Part shown: in pieces, positions 17,482-26,920 of the stretch
How positions within the stretch are numbered: position 1 is the first letter of the stretch
Layout of the letters: each line of letters begins with the position of its first letter
Assembly: GCA_024407875.1 (NCBI GenBank)
Contig: JAKSVT010000014.1
Coordinates: 1 to 55,726, forward strand
Reading direction: 5' to 3'
Source of the DNA: Alphaproteobacteria bacterium
Lineage (GTDB): Bacteria; Pseudomonadota; Alphaproteobacteria; CAAGCB01; CAG-977
DNA length: 55,726 bases
Position numbers and translations under genes: made by a program
The notes under the pieces: generated by a model
The model's database searches: none
What the model saw: the letters and a program-made list of their open reading frames with translations, nothing else
Told to the model about the DNA's origin: nothing

Positions 17482-19251
17482 ATGTCTAAAAAGAAAGATT
17501 TGCCACCATTAACAAAAGAAAATCTGTTGATGTATAAGCGTGTTTGGAACACTTATATTGCAGATAAATGGCGTTGGTTAGTTGTAGCTGTTATATTAAT
17601 GTTAATAGCGGCAAGTTTTGATGCTTTATTAGTAAAACAATTAAAACCAGTTTTCGATAAAGTCTTTATTGATAAGAATAAAGAAACACTTGGTGTTATA
17701 GGTTATATAATCTTAGGACTTTACTTCTTAAAAGGAGCTTTTGGTTATTCTCAAGATTTAGTAATGACCAAATTATCTATTAAAATTGTTGCAGATATGC
17801 AAAAAGATGTTTTTAGACATTTGATATATATGGATAATGCTTTTTATAATAAGCATACAACAGGTGAACTTTTACAAAGATTTGGATCTGATGTATCACA
17901 TATTAAAGACGCTACATTAGATAGTTTAACAACATTCGTTAAAGATTCTGCATCTGTAATATTCCTGGTCATTTTGATGTTTTATCAATCATGGGAAATG
18001 GCTTGTGTTGTATTCTTTGTTTTTCCAGCTGGATTTTATCCTGTAATTTTATGTGGTCAAAAATTAAGAAGAAAATATAAAAAGAGCCAAGAATTTGGTG
18101 AAAGTTTCTTTGATCAAATTAATCAATCTTTTAGAGGCATAAAGATTGTTAAATCATATTGTACAGAAGAGGCTGAAGTATCAGCTTTAGATGAATTTAT
18201 TAGAAAAATAAATAAATTAGCTTTTTCAATGACTAAAATTAAAGCATTACAATCACCTATGATGGAATTCTTTGGTGGTTTTGCTATGGCTATTACATTA
18301 AGCTATGGTGGATATCAAATTGTTAATGGTAGAATGACACCAGGTAATTTCGTAGTATTTTTGTTAGCTATTGTAGCAGCATACAAGCCAATGAAAAATG
18401 TTGCAAAATTACATATGCATTTGCAAACAGGTATTACATCTATGGAAAGACTTTTCTCAATGATGGATCTTGAGCCTGCTATTAAAGATAAAGAAGATGC
18501 AAAAGATTTAGTTATTACAGATGGTAAAATTGAAATTAAAGATGTTGATTTCAGTTATAATGAAGATGTTCCTGTATTAAAGGATGTTTCTATTGAGATT
18601 AATAAAGGACAAACAGTTGCTTTCGTAGGACATTCTGGTTCTGGTAAATCTACAGTAATTAACTTTTTACCAAGATTTTATGATCCAAATAAGGGATCTA
18701 TTGTAATTGATGGACAAGATGTTAGAGATGTAAAGATAGAATCTTTAAGAAGACAAATGGCTTATGTTTCTCAAGATGTTATTTTGTTCCATGATACAAT
18801 TAAGAATAATATTCGTTATGGTATTCCTGAAGCTACTGATGAACAAGTTATTGAAGCAGCAAAAGCAGCTGCAGCTCATGACTTTATTATGTCATTAGAA
18901 GATGGATATGACACGATGCTTGGTGAACAAGGTAGCGGATTGTCAGGTGGACAAAGACAAATGATTTCTGTTGCAAGAGCTATGTTAAAAAATGCTCCTG
19001 TGTTATTGCTTGATGAAGCTACAGCCGCTTTAGATTCTTTTTCAGAAAAAGTTGTTCAGAATTCATTAGAAAAGTTGATGAAAGGCAGAACATGTATTGT
19101 TATTGCTCATAGATTATCAACAATTGTTCACGCTGATAAGATTTTTGTATTTAATGAAGGAAAAGTTGTAGAGCAGGGAACTCATGACGAGTTGGTTGCT
19201 TTAGGCGGCACATACGCTAACTTATATAAAATACAATTTATGAAAGAATAA
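17482..19251 (+). CDS. MsbA-type ABC exporter (fused membrane and ATPase domains)
   Basis: Half-transporter of 589 residues that should act as a homodimer in the inner membrane. The N-terminal six-helix ABC exporter domain (about 20-320) is followed by a nucleotide-binding domain with Walker A GHSGSGKST, Q-loop YVSQDV, signature LSGGQRQM, Walker B VLLLDEATAAL and the H-loop IAHRLST. Length and domain order match MsbA, the lipid A-core flippase, but related lipid or drug exporters look alike, so no symbol is given. AAGGA precedes the ATG. It is monocistronic, with its own promoter and a strong terminator, and shares an intergenic region with the TetR operators. Confidence 0.85.
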   Translation: MSKKKDLPPLTKENLLMYKRVWNTYIADKWRWLVVAVILMLIAASFDALLVKQLKPVFDKVFIDKNKETLGVIGYIILGLYFLKGAFGYSQDLVMTKLSIKIVADMQKDVFRHLIYMDNAFYNKHTTGELLQRFGSDVSHIKDATLDSLTTFVKDSASVIFLVILMFYQSWEMACVVFFVFPAGFYPVILCGQKLRRKYKKSQEFGESFFDQINQSFRGIKIVKSYCTEEAEVSALDEFIRKINKLAFSMTKIKALQSPMMEFFGGFAMAITLSYGGYQIVNGRMTPGNFVVFLLAIVAAYKPMKNVAKLHMHLQTGITSMERLFSMMDLEPAIKDKEDAKDLVITDGKIEIKDVDFSYNEDVPVLKDVSIEINKGQTVAFVGHSGSGKSTVINFLPRFYDPNKGSIVIDGQDVRDVKIESLRRQMAYVSQDVILFHDTIKNNIRYGIPEATDEQVIEAAKAAAAHDFIMSLEDGYDTMLGEQGSGLSGGQRQMISVARAMLKNAPVLLLDEATAALDSFSEKVVQNSLEKLMKGRTCIVIAHRLSTIVHADKIFVFNEGKVVEQGTHDELVALGGTYANLYKIQFMKE

Positions 19252-19256
19252 AAAAT

Positions 19257-19286
19257 AAAGGGAGTTAAAAAAACTCCCTTTATTTT
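19257..19286. terminator. Bidirectional terminator between the ABC exporter and PLP gene
   Basis: AAAGGGAGTT (19257-19266) and AACTCCCTTT (19272-19281) form a 10-base stem with a five-base loop, flanked by A and T runs on either side of convergent genes. The T run reaches the last codon region of the PLP gene. Confidence 0.9.
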
Positions 19287-20830
19287 TAAGCTTTAATTTT
19301 CTTTATTTCATCGTTGTTCTTTAAGTCTACAACAAAATTGGTATCTGTTTTCAATTCCGATTTAATTTTTGTTTTTCCTGTGAAAATTAAACCACAACGT
19401 TCGCCTTTTAATACAATTTTCTTATCAATCATATATTTAAGACCTGCAAGACCTACAGAGCCTGGTAAACTTACAAAAGGATTTGTTGTTTGAACAATTT
19501 GTTCTTGGGCTTTTAAAACACTATCATCATCTACAATGATTGGAAAACCTCCTGAAATTAACATTGCTTTTACAATGCCTAATCCATCATATGTCTTGTA
19601 GTCAAAAGCATCTTGAGCAGAAGAGTTATTGTTTAATTCAAGCCATGATTTAAAAAATTCATTTCTATTATGACCGATGTATTTAATAGCATCATTTATG
19701 CTTTCAGAAATTCTTGGTGCTAATTCTGAAATTACAAGAGCTGTCATTTTAATTTGTAATAAATAATTAGATAAAATATATGTCGCATCAAAATCTGATT
19801 CTAGGGCTACAGATAGTTCTGGATGGAGAGTTACAATTCCTCTTCTTCCTAATTCTCTTAAAACTAAGAAATAACTATGAGCTAAAGGATAGCATCCTGT
19901 TGTTTGACAAGCATAAAAACGTGGTAATTTACGAATAATATTTAATTTCTTAAATAATTGACTTGCTGTTGCAATAGCGTTTGCTAATCCGGCTCCTCCA
20001 ACTTGAACTACTTGGACGTCTAATGGAGCATCAATTAAATATTGGTTGAATAAGAATTCATATTCTAATAACTCTGCGCCCTCAACAGCAGACCAAATTT
20101 CATGTCCGTAGTAAGCAAAAGGTATCCAATCAAATTCCTTAAGAGCTTGTTGATAACGAATAAAACAAGAATCTTCAGTTTCTGTTTCATTTTGTTCTAC
20201 TTTAACAACGGTTGTTCCATAATTGGTTAATACCGCTTCAGCTGTAGCATCAATATTTTCAGGAACAAAAGCATATAATTTATATCCAGCAGCTTTTGCG
20301 ATTATAGCTGCACTTACAACAGCATTTCCTTTTGCAAATATAGCTAAAGGCTTTCTTTCTGTTTTGTTTATTTCACGTAAAGTTTCAAGATGCATAATAA
20401 CACCAGCTAAATGTCTAGCTTTGTGTGATCCCATCATTTGTTCAGTTTCATTCTTTACGAATAACGTTCCTGCAGGAATATCAATTTGCTTTGCTAAATC
20501 ATCAGCTTGGCAATGAGATGTTCTAACAAATCCGATGCCTGATAATTTTTTACATTCATTTGATAGAGAGATTACTTTTTCTAGCCACCAAGCAGATTTT
20601 CCAAATTTTAAAGCTAATTGATAGCTACCTGTAAATTCTCTAAATACGCTAAAAGATAGTTTGTTTGCATTCCATCTTTTTGTTAAAGCTGTTGGAAATA
20701 TACGATGTAATTCTTCGTTTTCATCAACTTTTACTAAAGGATGTTTTCCTTTTGATGAACTGTTAGGACAACAATTTTTATCAGTTTCAAGAGGAAATTT
20801 AGTTTCACAAATAGGACATTGTAAATACAT
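19286..20830 (-). CDS. PLP-dependent lyase, threonine synthase-like, with N-terminal zinc-ribbon
   Basis: A 514-residue fold-type II PLP enzyme (tryptophan synthase beta / threonine synthase superfamily). The PLP lysine is probably K137 in GSHKARH, and VQVGGAGLANA provides the glycine-rich phosphate-binding turn. The N-terminus has paired cysteines C5-x2-C8 and C20-C21, resembling the zinc-ribbon seen in some threonine synthase-like proteins. It is longer than ordinary threonine synthases of this class (about 350-420), the extra length being the N-terminal 100 residues. No amino acid biosynthesis gene is adjacent, so the reaction is open: threonine synthase, cysteate-type or another beta-elimination enzyme. 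Confidence 0.7.
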   Translation of the reverse strand: MYLQCPICETKFPLETDKNCCPNSSSKGKHPLVKVDENEELHRIFPTALTKRWNANKLSFSVFREFTGSYQLALKFGKSAWWLEKVISLSNECKKLSGIGFVRTSHCQADDLAKQIDIPAGTLFVKNETEQMMGSHKARHLAGVIMHLETLREINKTERKPLAIFAKGNAVVSAAIIAKAAGYKLYAFVPENIDATAEAVLTNYGTTVVKVEQNETETEDSCFIRYQQALKEFDWIPFAYYGHEIWSAVEGAELLEYEFLFNQYLIDAPLDVQVVQVGGAGLANAIATASQLFKKLNIIRKLPRFYACQTTGCYPLAHSYFLVLRELGRRGIVTLHPELSVALESDFDATYILSNYLLQIKMTALVISELAPRISESINDAIKYIGHNRNEFFKSWLELNNNSSAQDAFDYKTYDGLGIVKAMLISGGFPIIVDDDSVLKAQEQIVQTTNPFVSLPGSVGLAGLKYMIDKKIVLKGERCGLIFTGKTKIKSELKTDTNFVVDLKNNDEIKKIKA

Positions 20831-20854
20831 TTTAACCTACCTTTTATTGAATAC

Positions 20855-20888
20855 AAAACACTCTTATAAAAATTTTAAAGAGTGTTTT
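20855..20888 (-). terminator. Terminator after flbT
   Basis: An 11-base perfect stem, AAAACACTCTT (20855-20865) with AAGAGTGTTTT (20878-20888), 27 bases beyond the flbT stop; the stem itself ends in four T residues on the minus strand. Confidence 0.8.
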
Positions 20889-20915
20889 GTGTTGTTAACT
20901 ATTTGTAATTATTAG

Positions 20916-21320
20916 TTATTTAGCGTTTTTGTTTTTGATAGCTAATTCTAATAATTCTCTTTCTTTATCGATTACTTTCATCATGCTCTTTAAAGCTTCA
21001 TAGTAATCACCACAAAGAATATGTTGGTTTAATGCATCAACATCTGGCATAAAGCTTGGTGCTGCTTGAATTAATTCATTAATTAAGTGGAAGTATTCTG
21101 TGTGTAATACTTTGGGATCATGAGCTAAATACATACGTTGCAATACATAGTATACACGTTTGCAAGGTGTATCAGCTTCTTCTTCTGTTAAAATATATTT
21201 TTCACGTAATAAAGGAACATTACCATCAATAAAAAGTTTTGTTCTTTCTTTATCGTTTGTAATTAATGCGTTACCAAGAATTAAGCGTTCACCTGGTTTT
21301 AATTCGATTTTTAATGGCAT
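20916..21320 (-). CDS. flbT: Flagellin synthesis regulator FlbT
   Basis: A 134-residue protein with the FlbT pattern: MPLKIELKPGERLILGNALITN at the N-terminus, FIDGNVPLLREKYIL, then the helical LQRMYLAHD region. In Caulobacter FlbT acts after transcription on flagellin mRNA through its 5' untranslated region; it is largely confined to alphaproteobacteria. Here it lies 18 bases downstream of the flagellin gene in one transcript. The partner flaF, often adjacent, is absent. Confidence 0.9.
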   Translation of the reverse strand: MPLKIELKPGERLILGNALITNDKERTKLFIDGNVPLLREKYILTEEEADTPCKRVYYVLQRMYLAHDPKVLHTEYFHLINELIQAAPSFMPDVDALNQHILCGDYYEALKSMMKVIDKERELLELAIKNKNAK

Positions 21321-21338
21321 ATGAGATAACTCCTGTTG

Positions 21339-22892
21339 TTAAAATAATGATAGTATTCCATTTGACGAATCTAATGTAAGATTTATTACATTATTAATCA
21401 ATTGTTGTTGAGTTTCAATCGTTAATTGTTCAATTGAAATTTCATTTGCGTCAGCAATGGTTAATTTTTCTGCTCCGGTCGAATATGTATCCGCTAAAGA
21501 GGTCATATAATCAGATCTAGAGCTAATTTTAGAACTACTTCTTTGAAGTATTGCAGCAAAACTTTCTAACTTGTTTGTAGCTTCTTCTAATTGGTCTAAA
21601 ACTGTTTGAATGTCAGATTCTTTTTGCCATTCACTAACAGACTTTGTAAGACCTAATGATTCAAAATCCATAAATTCTCCAGAAATATAATGGAAATTTA
21701 ATCCATCATCTGAATAAATAGCCTTAATTGTATCGCCTGCTAATAAATTAATACCGTTATAAATTCCATCGTCTACAACGTGGTTAATTTGTTCTAATAA
21801 TTCATCATAGCGTGAAGCTAAATTTTTACGATCATTATAATCATAAGCTGAAGCTTTGTTTATTTCCATTTGCTTTGCGATTTCACCATAACGATCTGTT
21901 ATGCAAAATTCATCTCCATATAATGAAGAGATTTCTAAATAGCCATTAGAATTCAAATTAGCAACGATATCATTTGTTTTGCCATCTTTAAGACTGTTGA
22001 TTTCTTGTATTAATGTCTTCATTGTCCAGTCATTTTGGGTTTTGATTGTTTTGGTTGTTGACATATCAAAACCTAATTTGTAAGCAATGTTAGTATCATC
22101 TTGAGGTTCATCAGCAATCATAATTTGTGTGTTATCAGCTGTAAATAATGTTAACTTATTGTCTTCAAAAGCGATTTTGAAGTTTTCTCTTCCATCAACA
22201 ATAATATCGTTTCCTGCTTTATCTTGGGTTCTATATGTTAACTTATCAGGAACTTGACCTAAGAAATCAACAACTGTAATATTGTTTTTTATATCGTCTT
22301 CAGAAACTTTTAAATCTATCCAGTCTGTATCACCAACTTTTATACTAAAAGAATCTCCAGCAACAATGCCCATATCACTCAAAGTTGCTTTTTCTGATTC
22401 GTATTCAATATCTGTTGTATATTTGTTTGTATCACCTGTTCTAAACATTATTGTTGCTTTTTCATTAGCACCACTAGGTAAAGTAGGTAAATCAATTTGA
22501 GCAATTTCATTTATAGGATCAGAAAATTTCATTTTAAAGTTTTTGGCAACAATTTTATCTGAAAATACTGAAGCATCATAAGCTGAACTTGCGAGAGATT
22601 TTGCTAATTCAACTAAATCATTAATTGTATCTAAGTTTTTTCCAGCACTGTTTACTATTGATAATATGGAAGATAAACTTTCCATAGTGCTGTTTAAACC
22701 GTCAGCACGTTCAGATAAACGAACATCCTTAAAATATAAAGATGAGTTATCATAAGAGGAGTTAATTCTTTTGTTTGTGGATAAAGCAATAGAATTATTA
22801 TTAAATACGTCAGTTATAGATTTATGAGTATTAATTGCGGTATGTATCGTACCGGAAGGCGACCTATGTAAATTATAAGGCATTGTTCTCAT
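21339..22892 (-). CDS. Flagellin-like protein
   Basis: A 517-residue filament-type protein. The N-terminal D0/D1 helices (about 15-110) show the flagellin heptad pattern with ALSTNKRINSSYDNSSLYF and later SILSIVNSAGKNLDTIND; the C-terminal helices (about 430-517) match flagellin D1/D0 with SSSKISSRSDYMTSLADTYSTGAEKLTIADANE split by normal sequence. Between them is a variable domain of about 300 residues, beta-rich by appearance. It has no signal peptide, as expected for export by the flagellar apparatus. The very N-terminus has about ten extra residues (MRTMPYNLHR) before the usual start. Flagellin is the best reading, though a hook-filament junction FlgL-like protein is an alternative. Confidence 0.72.
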   Translation of the reverse strand: MRTMPYNLHRSPSGTIHTAINTHKSITDVFNNNSIALSTNKRINSSYDNSSLYFKDVRLSERADGLNSTMESLSSILSIVNSAGKNLDTINDLVELAKSLASSAYDASVFSDKIVAKNFKMKFSDPINEIAQIDLPTLPSGANEKATIMFRTGDTNKYTTDIEYESEKATLSDMGIVAGDSFSIKVGDTDWIDLKVSEDDIKNNITVVDFLGQVPDKLTYRTQDKAGNDIIVDGRENFKIAFEDNKLTLFTADNTQIMIADEPQDDTNIAYKLGFDMSTTKTIKTQNDWTMKTLIQEINSLKDGKTNDIVANLNSNGYLEISSLYGDEFCITDRYGEIAKQMEINKASAYDYNDRKNLASRYDELLEQINHVVDDGIYNGINLLAGDTIKAIYSDDGLNFHYISGEFMDFESLGLTKSVSEWQKESDIQTVLDQLEEATNKLESFAAILQRSSSKISSRSDYMTSLADTYSTGAEKLTIADANEISIEQLTIETQQQLINNVINLTLDSSNGILSLF

Positions 22893-23010
22893 AGTTTTAA
22901 TCCACTTATTTTTTTTGTTATTTTCTTAAATAGTAGCATGAAGAAATTTAAAAGTAAACTAAAAAAGTTGTTATTTTTCAATATATTAGTAGGAAAATAT
23001 TGCCTAGTAG

Positions 23011-24366
23011 TTATATTTTTTTAGCTTCAATATCAAGTGCTTCTTGAGCTGATTTTTGATCTAAAGGAGAAGAAGATTTTAATGTAGTATCTATTTCTTG
23101 CATATATGATTTTTTTATGTGTAATGTAGCGATAAACCAAATTAATGCAAAAAATAATCCTGTTGCAGGAACAATGATATGAATAATTTCATTAGAGCAT
23201 TTAGCTTTTATGAATATTAACAATAGGGAAGCTAAAACCCCACCTAATGGATTTATAACACCTTCTAATAAAGTCCTTATTTTCCCTCTTATTTCTAAAG
23301 CAAAAATATTGAATGAAACAGAACAAGAATTTGATTGGACAGACATTCCTATTAAAGTTTGCATAAACATCATAGAAATAATAGGATATAATCCTGGGAT
23401 TAGTATTAATACAGCAAAACCAATTATTTGTGAAATAGGTAAGAATAAAAATCCTGAGCGAATGCCAATTTTTTTAATTAAATAAGATCCTAAGAATAAT
23501 TGTACAAATAATGCAGCTAAATTTACAATCATTGTATATGATCCATAAAAAGCAGCAATCTTTTCACTATTATCAAATACTTTTTCTAAAACTGAAGCGT
23601 AAGAAAAATCAATCAATGTACATACTAGCCAAAAAGACATAAATACTATGCCTAAGTCTTTTGCAAAAGGTGATTTCTTAAAATGATAAAATCCTTTCTT
23701 AAAATTTTTTACAAAAGATTTTAAGGTAGAGTTTTCTGTATTTTGATTTGTTTGTTGTATATCTTCAATATTTTCAGAAAATTTCTTTTCACAAACAAAT
23801 GTAATAATCATTGCTAAGAATATGGCAGACATCCAAACATAGATTAAAGATTGTGTTGATAAGAACGATGCCAATCTATTAGCCATCATGCCTCCAATTG
23901 TAGAGCCAATTAAAGGAGCGGTAGATAAAAATGGATATACATTTGTTCCAGATTTTGGAGTAAATACCTTATTTATCAAATTCCATGTCTGGATAATAAA
24001 TACTGATGGAACAGCAATAATTAAAACAGTTATTCCTATTACTAAATATTTAAATGTCGTAATGGATAAGCTGTTTTGTGAGTTAAGATTAAACAAATAC
24101 GCTAATAAAACAACAATAAAAAAAGCAAAAGAATATTGAACAAGTTTTTCATTTTTTAAAATGTCAGCATAGAACATTAAACATAAATTTAATAAAAAAC
24201 CTGCTATGGCAGAATATAAGAAAAATTCTGATATTTTATCTGTACCAATTTTATTGATTAATAGAGCATACACACCAGACCATCCGGCTCCATGTCCAAA
24301 ATTAATCAAAAACAACAATGACCAAAATATCCAGGAGACAGAATTGTATTTTTTTAAAAATTTCAT
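23011..24366 (-). CDS. 12-TM transporter, possibly NTP/NDP-exchange (TLC) or related MFS
   Basis: A 451-residue membrane protein with about 12 hydrophobic segments and no long soluble domain. Features such as INFGHGAGWSGVYALLINKIGTD in TM1-2 and the late loop EIRGKIRTLLEGVINPLGG recall the MFS-like family that includes ATP/ADP and NTP/NDP exchangers of intracellular bacteria. The recall is partial, so ordinary MFS remains possible. It begins 20 bases after cmk, the place where rpsA is usual in alphaproteobacteria. No strong ribosome binding site is visible. Substrate unknown. Confidence 0.6.
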   Translation of the reverse strand: MKFLKKYNSVSWIFWSLLFLINFGHGAGWSGVYALLINKIGTDKISEFFLYSAIAGFLLNLCLMFYADILKNEKLVQYSFAFFIVVLLAYLFNLNSQNSLSITTFKYLVIGITVLIIAVPSVFIIQTWNLINKVFTPKSGTNVYPFLSTAPLIGSTIGGMMANRLASFLSTQSLIYVWMSAIFLAMIITFVCEKKFSENIEDIQQTNQNTENSTLKSFVKNFKKGFYHFKKSPFAKDLGIVFMSFWLVCTLIDFSYASVLEKVFDNSEKIAAFYGSYTMIVNLAALFVQLFLGSYLIKKIGIRSGFLFLPISQIIGFAVLILIPGLYPIISMMFMQTLIGMSVQSNSCSVSFNIFALEIRGKIRTLLEGVINPLGGVLASLLLIFIKAKCSNEIIHIIVPATGLFFALIWFIATLHIKKSYMQEIDTTLKSSSPLDQKSAQEALDIEAKKI

Positions 24367-24386
24367 GTTTGCTCTATTATTTTTAA

Positions 24387-25046
24387 TTAAGCGTGATCAA
24401 CAGCAATCATATCTAAAGCTGTTTGAAATACTTGAATAGCATTCATATTAGAAGTGTCTAAAATTTTTGCATCATCAGCAGCTTTCAATGGAGCTGTAGC
24501 TCTGTTTGAGTCACGTTCATCTCTAGCTTTAATTCCTGCTAAAATTTCATCATAATTTGCAGGTTTCCCAGCATCTTTTAATTCTTTGAAACGACGGTCA
24601 GCACGAACTTCTGCTGATGCTGTTACGAAAAACTTAATATCAGCATTTGGACAAACTACTGTTCCAATATCACGACCATCTAAAACAGAACCTTTTGCAG
24701 GAGTGCCATCTTCAAAGAAAGGATGTTCAGCAAAATTACGTTGTAAATCTAATAATGCGGCTCTAACGCCAGGAATAACAGCAACTTTAGATGCTGCTTC
24801 ACCTGTTGTTTCATTTCTTAAAGCAGGATTTTTTAATATTGAATTGATTGTTTTAGGGTCAAATGCTTTTGCTGCTTTTGTTGCAATTTCTTCATTTGAA
24901 GGATCTTGGTTTTGTTGTAAAACAGCATATCCAACAGCTCTATATAAACGCCCTGTATCTAAAAATGCATAGTTAAAATGTTGTGCTAAGTTTTGAGCTA
25001 ATGTACCTTTGCCAGCTGCTGCTGGTCCATCAATTGCAATAATCAT
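24387..25046 (-). CDS. cmk: Cytidylate kinase
   Basis: Phosphorylates CMP and dCMP with ATP. The 219-residue protein starts with IAIDGPAAAGKGTLA (P-loop), followed by FLDTGRLYRAVG, LDGRDIGTVVCPNADIKFFVTA and ADRRFKEL, all cmk-specific blocks. AGAGGT precedes the ATG. It follows aroA by 77 bases on the same strand, the conserved alphaproteobacterial aroA-cmk order. Confidence 0.96.
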   Translation of the reverse strand: MIIAIDGPAAAGKGTLAQNLAQHFNYAFLDTGRLYRAVGYAVLQQNQDPSNEEIATKAAKAFDPKTINSILKNPALRNETTGEAASKVAVIPGVRAALLDLQRNFAEHPFFEDGTPAKGSVLDGRDIGTVVCPNADIKFFVTASAEVRADRRFKELKDAGKPANYDEILAGIKARDERDSNRATAPLKAADDAKILDTSNMNAIQVFQTALDMIAVDHA

Positions 25047-25123
25047 AAAATACCTCTTTATTACAAAGTTAAAATTTGAGTTAATTAATCACAAATAAGT
25101 ATAAAAAATCAAGCTAAAATAAT

Positions 25124-26434
25124 TTATTTAATATTTGCTCCAATAGAATTCATTAATTCACAAAAATTTGGAAAGCTCGTAGAAATTGCTGTGTCATCAT
25201 CAATTTCAATTGGTTTTAAAGTGTTTAATCCCATAATTAAAAAAGACATAGCGATTCTATGATCTAAATTAGTTTTAATTAAACTTCCTCCTACAGGAAT
25301 GTTTAAATCATCCCCATAAATTTCAATAGAATTATCTAAACCGACGGCTTTTATTCCATTTTGATTTAATCCATTTATAATAGCTTCAAATCTGTTGCTT
25401 TCCTTTACTTTTAATTCAGATAATCCATTAAGAGTTGTTTTTCCTTTAGCATAAGCCGCAGCAATGGCTAAAATAGGGTATTCATCAATCATTGAAGGGG
25501 CTAATTCTTTTGGCATGTTTGCTCCAATAAGATTTGAACTTTCAACGTTAATGTCGCCAACATCTTCACCAGATAATACACGTTTGTTTGTAATTCTAAT
25601 GTTCGCGTGCATCATTTCTAAAGCAGTTAATATTCCTGTTCTATACGGATTTAATATAACATTTTTTATTGTTATTTTTGAATTAGGGACAATTAAAGCG
25701 GCGACAATTAAAAATGCAGCTGATGATATATCAGATGGTATAGAAATATCTAATGAAGATAGTTCTTTTCCCCCATGAAGAGTAATAAGATTTCCATTGT
25801 CCTCTTTTGTTATTGTTATATCAGCTCCCATAGATTTTAGCATTCTTTCTGTGTGGTCTCTACAAGGAATCGGTTCATGAATAATTGTTTTAGATTTCCT
25901 CTTAATACCTGACAATAAGATAGCTGATTTTAATTGTGCTGATGCAACAGGAAGTGTGTATTCTAAATCGAAATTATTTGTAGCACCACAAACTGTAATA
26001 GGTAATTTGTCCTCAGTAGAATTGATTTGAACTTCTTTATTAAAAGATAGTGGCTCTGTAATTCTTTTCATCGGTCTTGATAATAAGGAAGCATCTCCTG
26101 TAATAGTTGCTTTAACCGATTCTCCACAAAGTAAACCTAATAACAATCTGGCCCCTGTTCCAGAATTGCCCATATCTAAGATGTTTTTTGGAGTGCTAAA
26201 AAATTGTTTTCCTTCTACAATCCATTCGCCTAAAGATACTTTTTTTACATTTACTCCTAATTCTGTTAAGGCCTTTGATGTGTTTATAACGTCGTCAGCT
26301 TCTAAAAGGTTATGAATATAAGAAGTTCCTTTTGCAATTGAACTTAATAATAATGATCTATGTGATATGGATTTATCGGCAGGAACGCTTAAAGTTCCTG
26401 TAATTTTTGATACTTTGTTTGAAATTTTTTTCAT
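25124..26434 (-). CDS. aroA: 3-phosphoshikimate 1-carboxyvinyltransferase (EPSP synthase)
   Basis: Shikimate-pathway enzyme joining shikimate 3-phosphate and phosphoenolpyruvate. From this start it has 436 residues, the normal size. Landmarks: GTLSVPADKSISHRSLLL, the NSGTGARLLLGLL block, SRPMKRI, PVASAQLKSAILL, RDHTERML and the late LKVKESNRFEAI. An upstream in-frame ATG at 26506 would add 24 residues rich in lysine and tyrosine that do not belong to the family and would run through the likely promoter of the divergent gene, so the ATG at 26434 is preferred; neither start has a clear binding site. The NSGTG region points to the class with glycine-alanine variants often called class II, but this needs alignment. 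Confidence 0.93.
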   Translation of the reverse strand: MKKISNKVSKITGTLSVPADKSISHRSLLLSSIAKGTSYIHNLLEADDVINTSKALTELGVNVKKVSLGEWIVEGKQFFSTPKNILDMGNSGTGARLLLGLLCGESVKATITGDASLLSRPMKRITEPLSFNKEVQINSTEDKLPITVCGATNNFDLEYTLPVASAQLKSAILLSGIKRKSKTIIHEPIPCRDHTERMLKSMGADITITKEDNGNLITLHGGKELSSLDISIPSDISSAAFLIVAALIVPNSKITIKNVILNPYRTGILTALEMMHANIRITNKRVLSGEDVGDINVESSNLIGANMPKELAPSMIDEYPILAIAAAYAKGKTTLNGLSELKVKESNRFEAIINGLNQNGIKAVGLDNSIEIYGDDLNIPVGGSLIKTNLDHRIAMSFLIMGLNTLKPIEIDDDTAISTSFPNFCELMNSIGANIK

Positions 26435-26485
26435 TTTTTTCGATTTTTGTTGAAAATACTTTTTATCTTTTAAATAATATTTTAT

Positions 26486-26514
26486 TTGACAAAGACACAT
26501 TAACATATCATATC
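26486..26514 (+). promoter_or_regulatory. Possible promoter of the TIGR02300 gene
   Basis: A perfect TTGACA at 26486-26491, with a poor -10 (CATATC) 17 bases on. The -35 is convincing, the -10 is not. Confidence 0.35.
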
Positions 26515-26554
26515 AATTAAATAAATTTATTTTTTGTTTTTAAGGAGACTAATA

Positions 26555-26902
26555 ATGTCAAAGCCTGAATGGGGTACAAAACGCACTTGTGTAGAATGTG
26601 GTGAACAATTTTACGATTTAAATAAAGATCCAATTGAATGTCCACATTGTGGAAAAACATTATCTTTAGATGATTTCTTACATCAACAAGCAAATAATGT
26701 AAGTAATTTAAAGAATAAACGTGGTGCTTCTAAGAAACGTGAAGAAACAGAATCAATTACAGATTTAGAAGATTTTGACGAATTCGAAGCTGAAGGCGGC
26801 GATGTTGAATTGATGGAAGATGTAAGCGATTTAGGCGATGACGAAAATGATATGCCATCTGTATCTTCCGATACATCAAGCGATGATAAAGGTGAAGAAT
26901 AA
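26555..26902 (+). CDS. TIGR02300 / FYDLN-acid domain protein
   Basis: A 115-residue protein of unknown function confined, as far as I know, to alphaproteobacteria. The N-terminus is a zinc-ribbon with C-x2-C (CVEC) and CPHC around the name-giving QFYDLNKDPIECPHCG; the second half is very acidic with many D, E and S residues. It sits divergent from aroA, the usual location. The ATG at 26555 has AAGGAG seven bases upstream, which is decisive over the upstream in-frame start at 26534. Confidence 0.92.
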   Translation: MSKPEWGTKRTCVECGEQFYDLNKDPIECPHCGKTLSLDDFLHQQANNVSNLKNKRGASKKREETESITDLEDFDEFEAEGGDVELMEDVSDLGDDENDMPSVSSDTSSDDKGEE

Positions 26903-26920
26903 TTCTTTAAAAGATTTAGC

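Noticed and set aside
26435-26506. Longer N-terminus for aroA
   Set aside because: The 24 extra residues are lysine/tyrosine-rich, do not match EPSP synthases and run through the putative divergent promoter.
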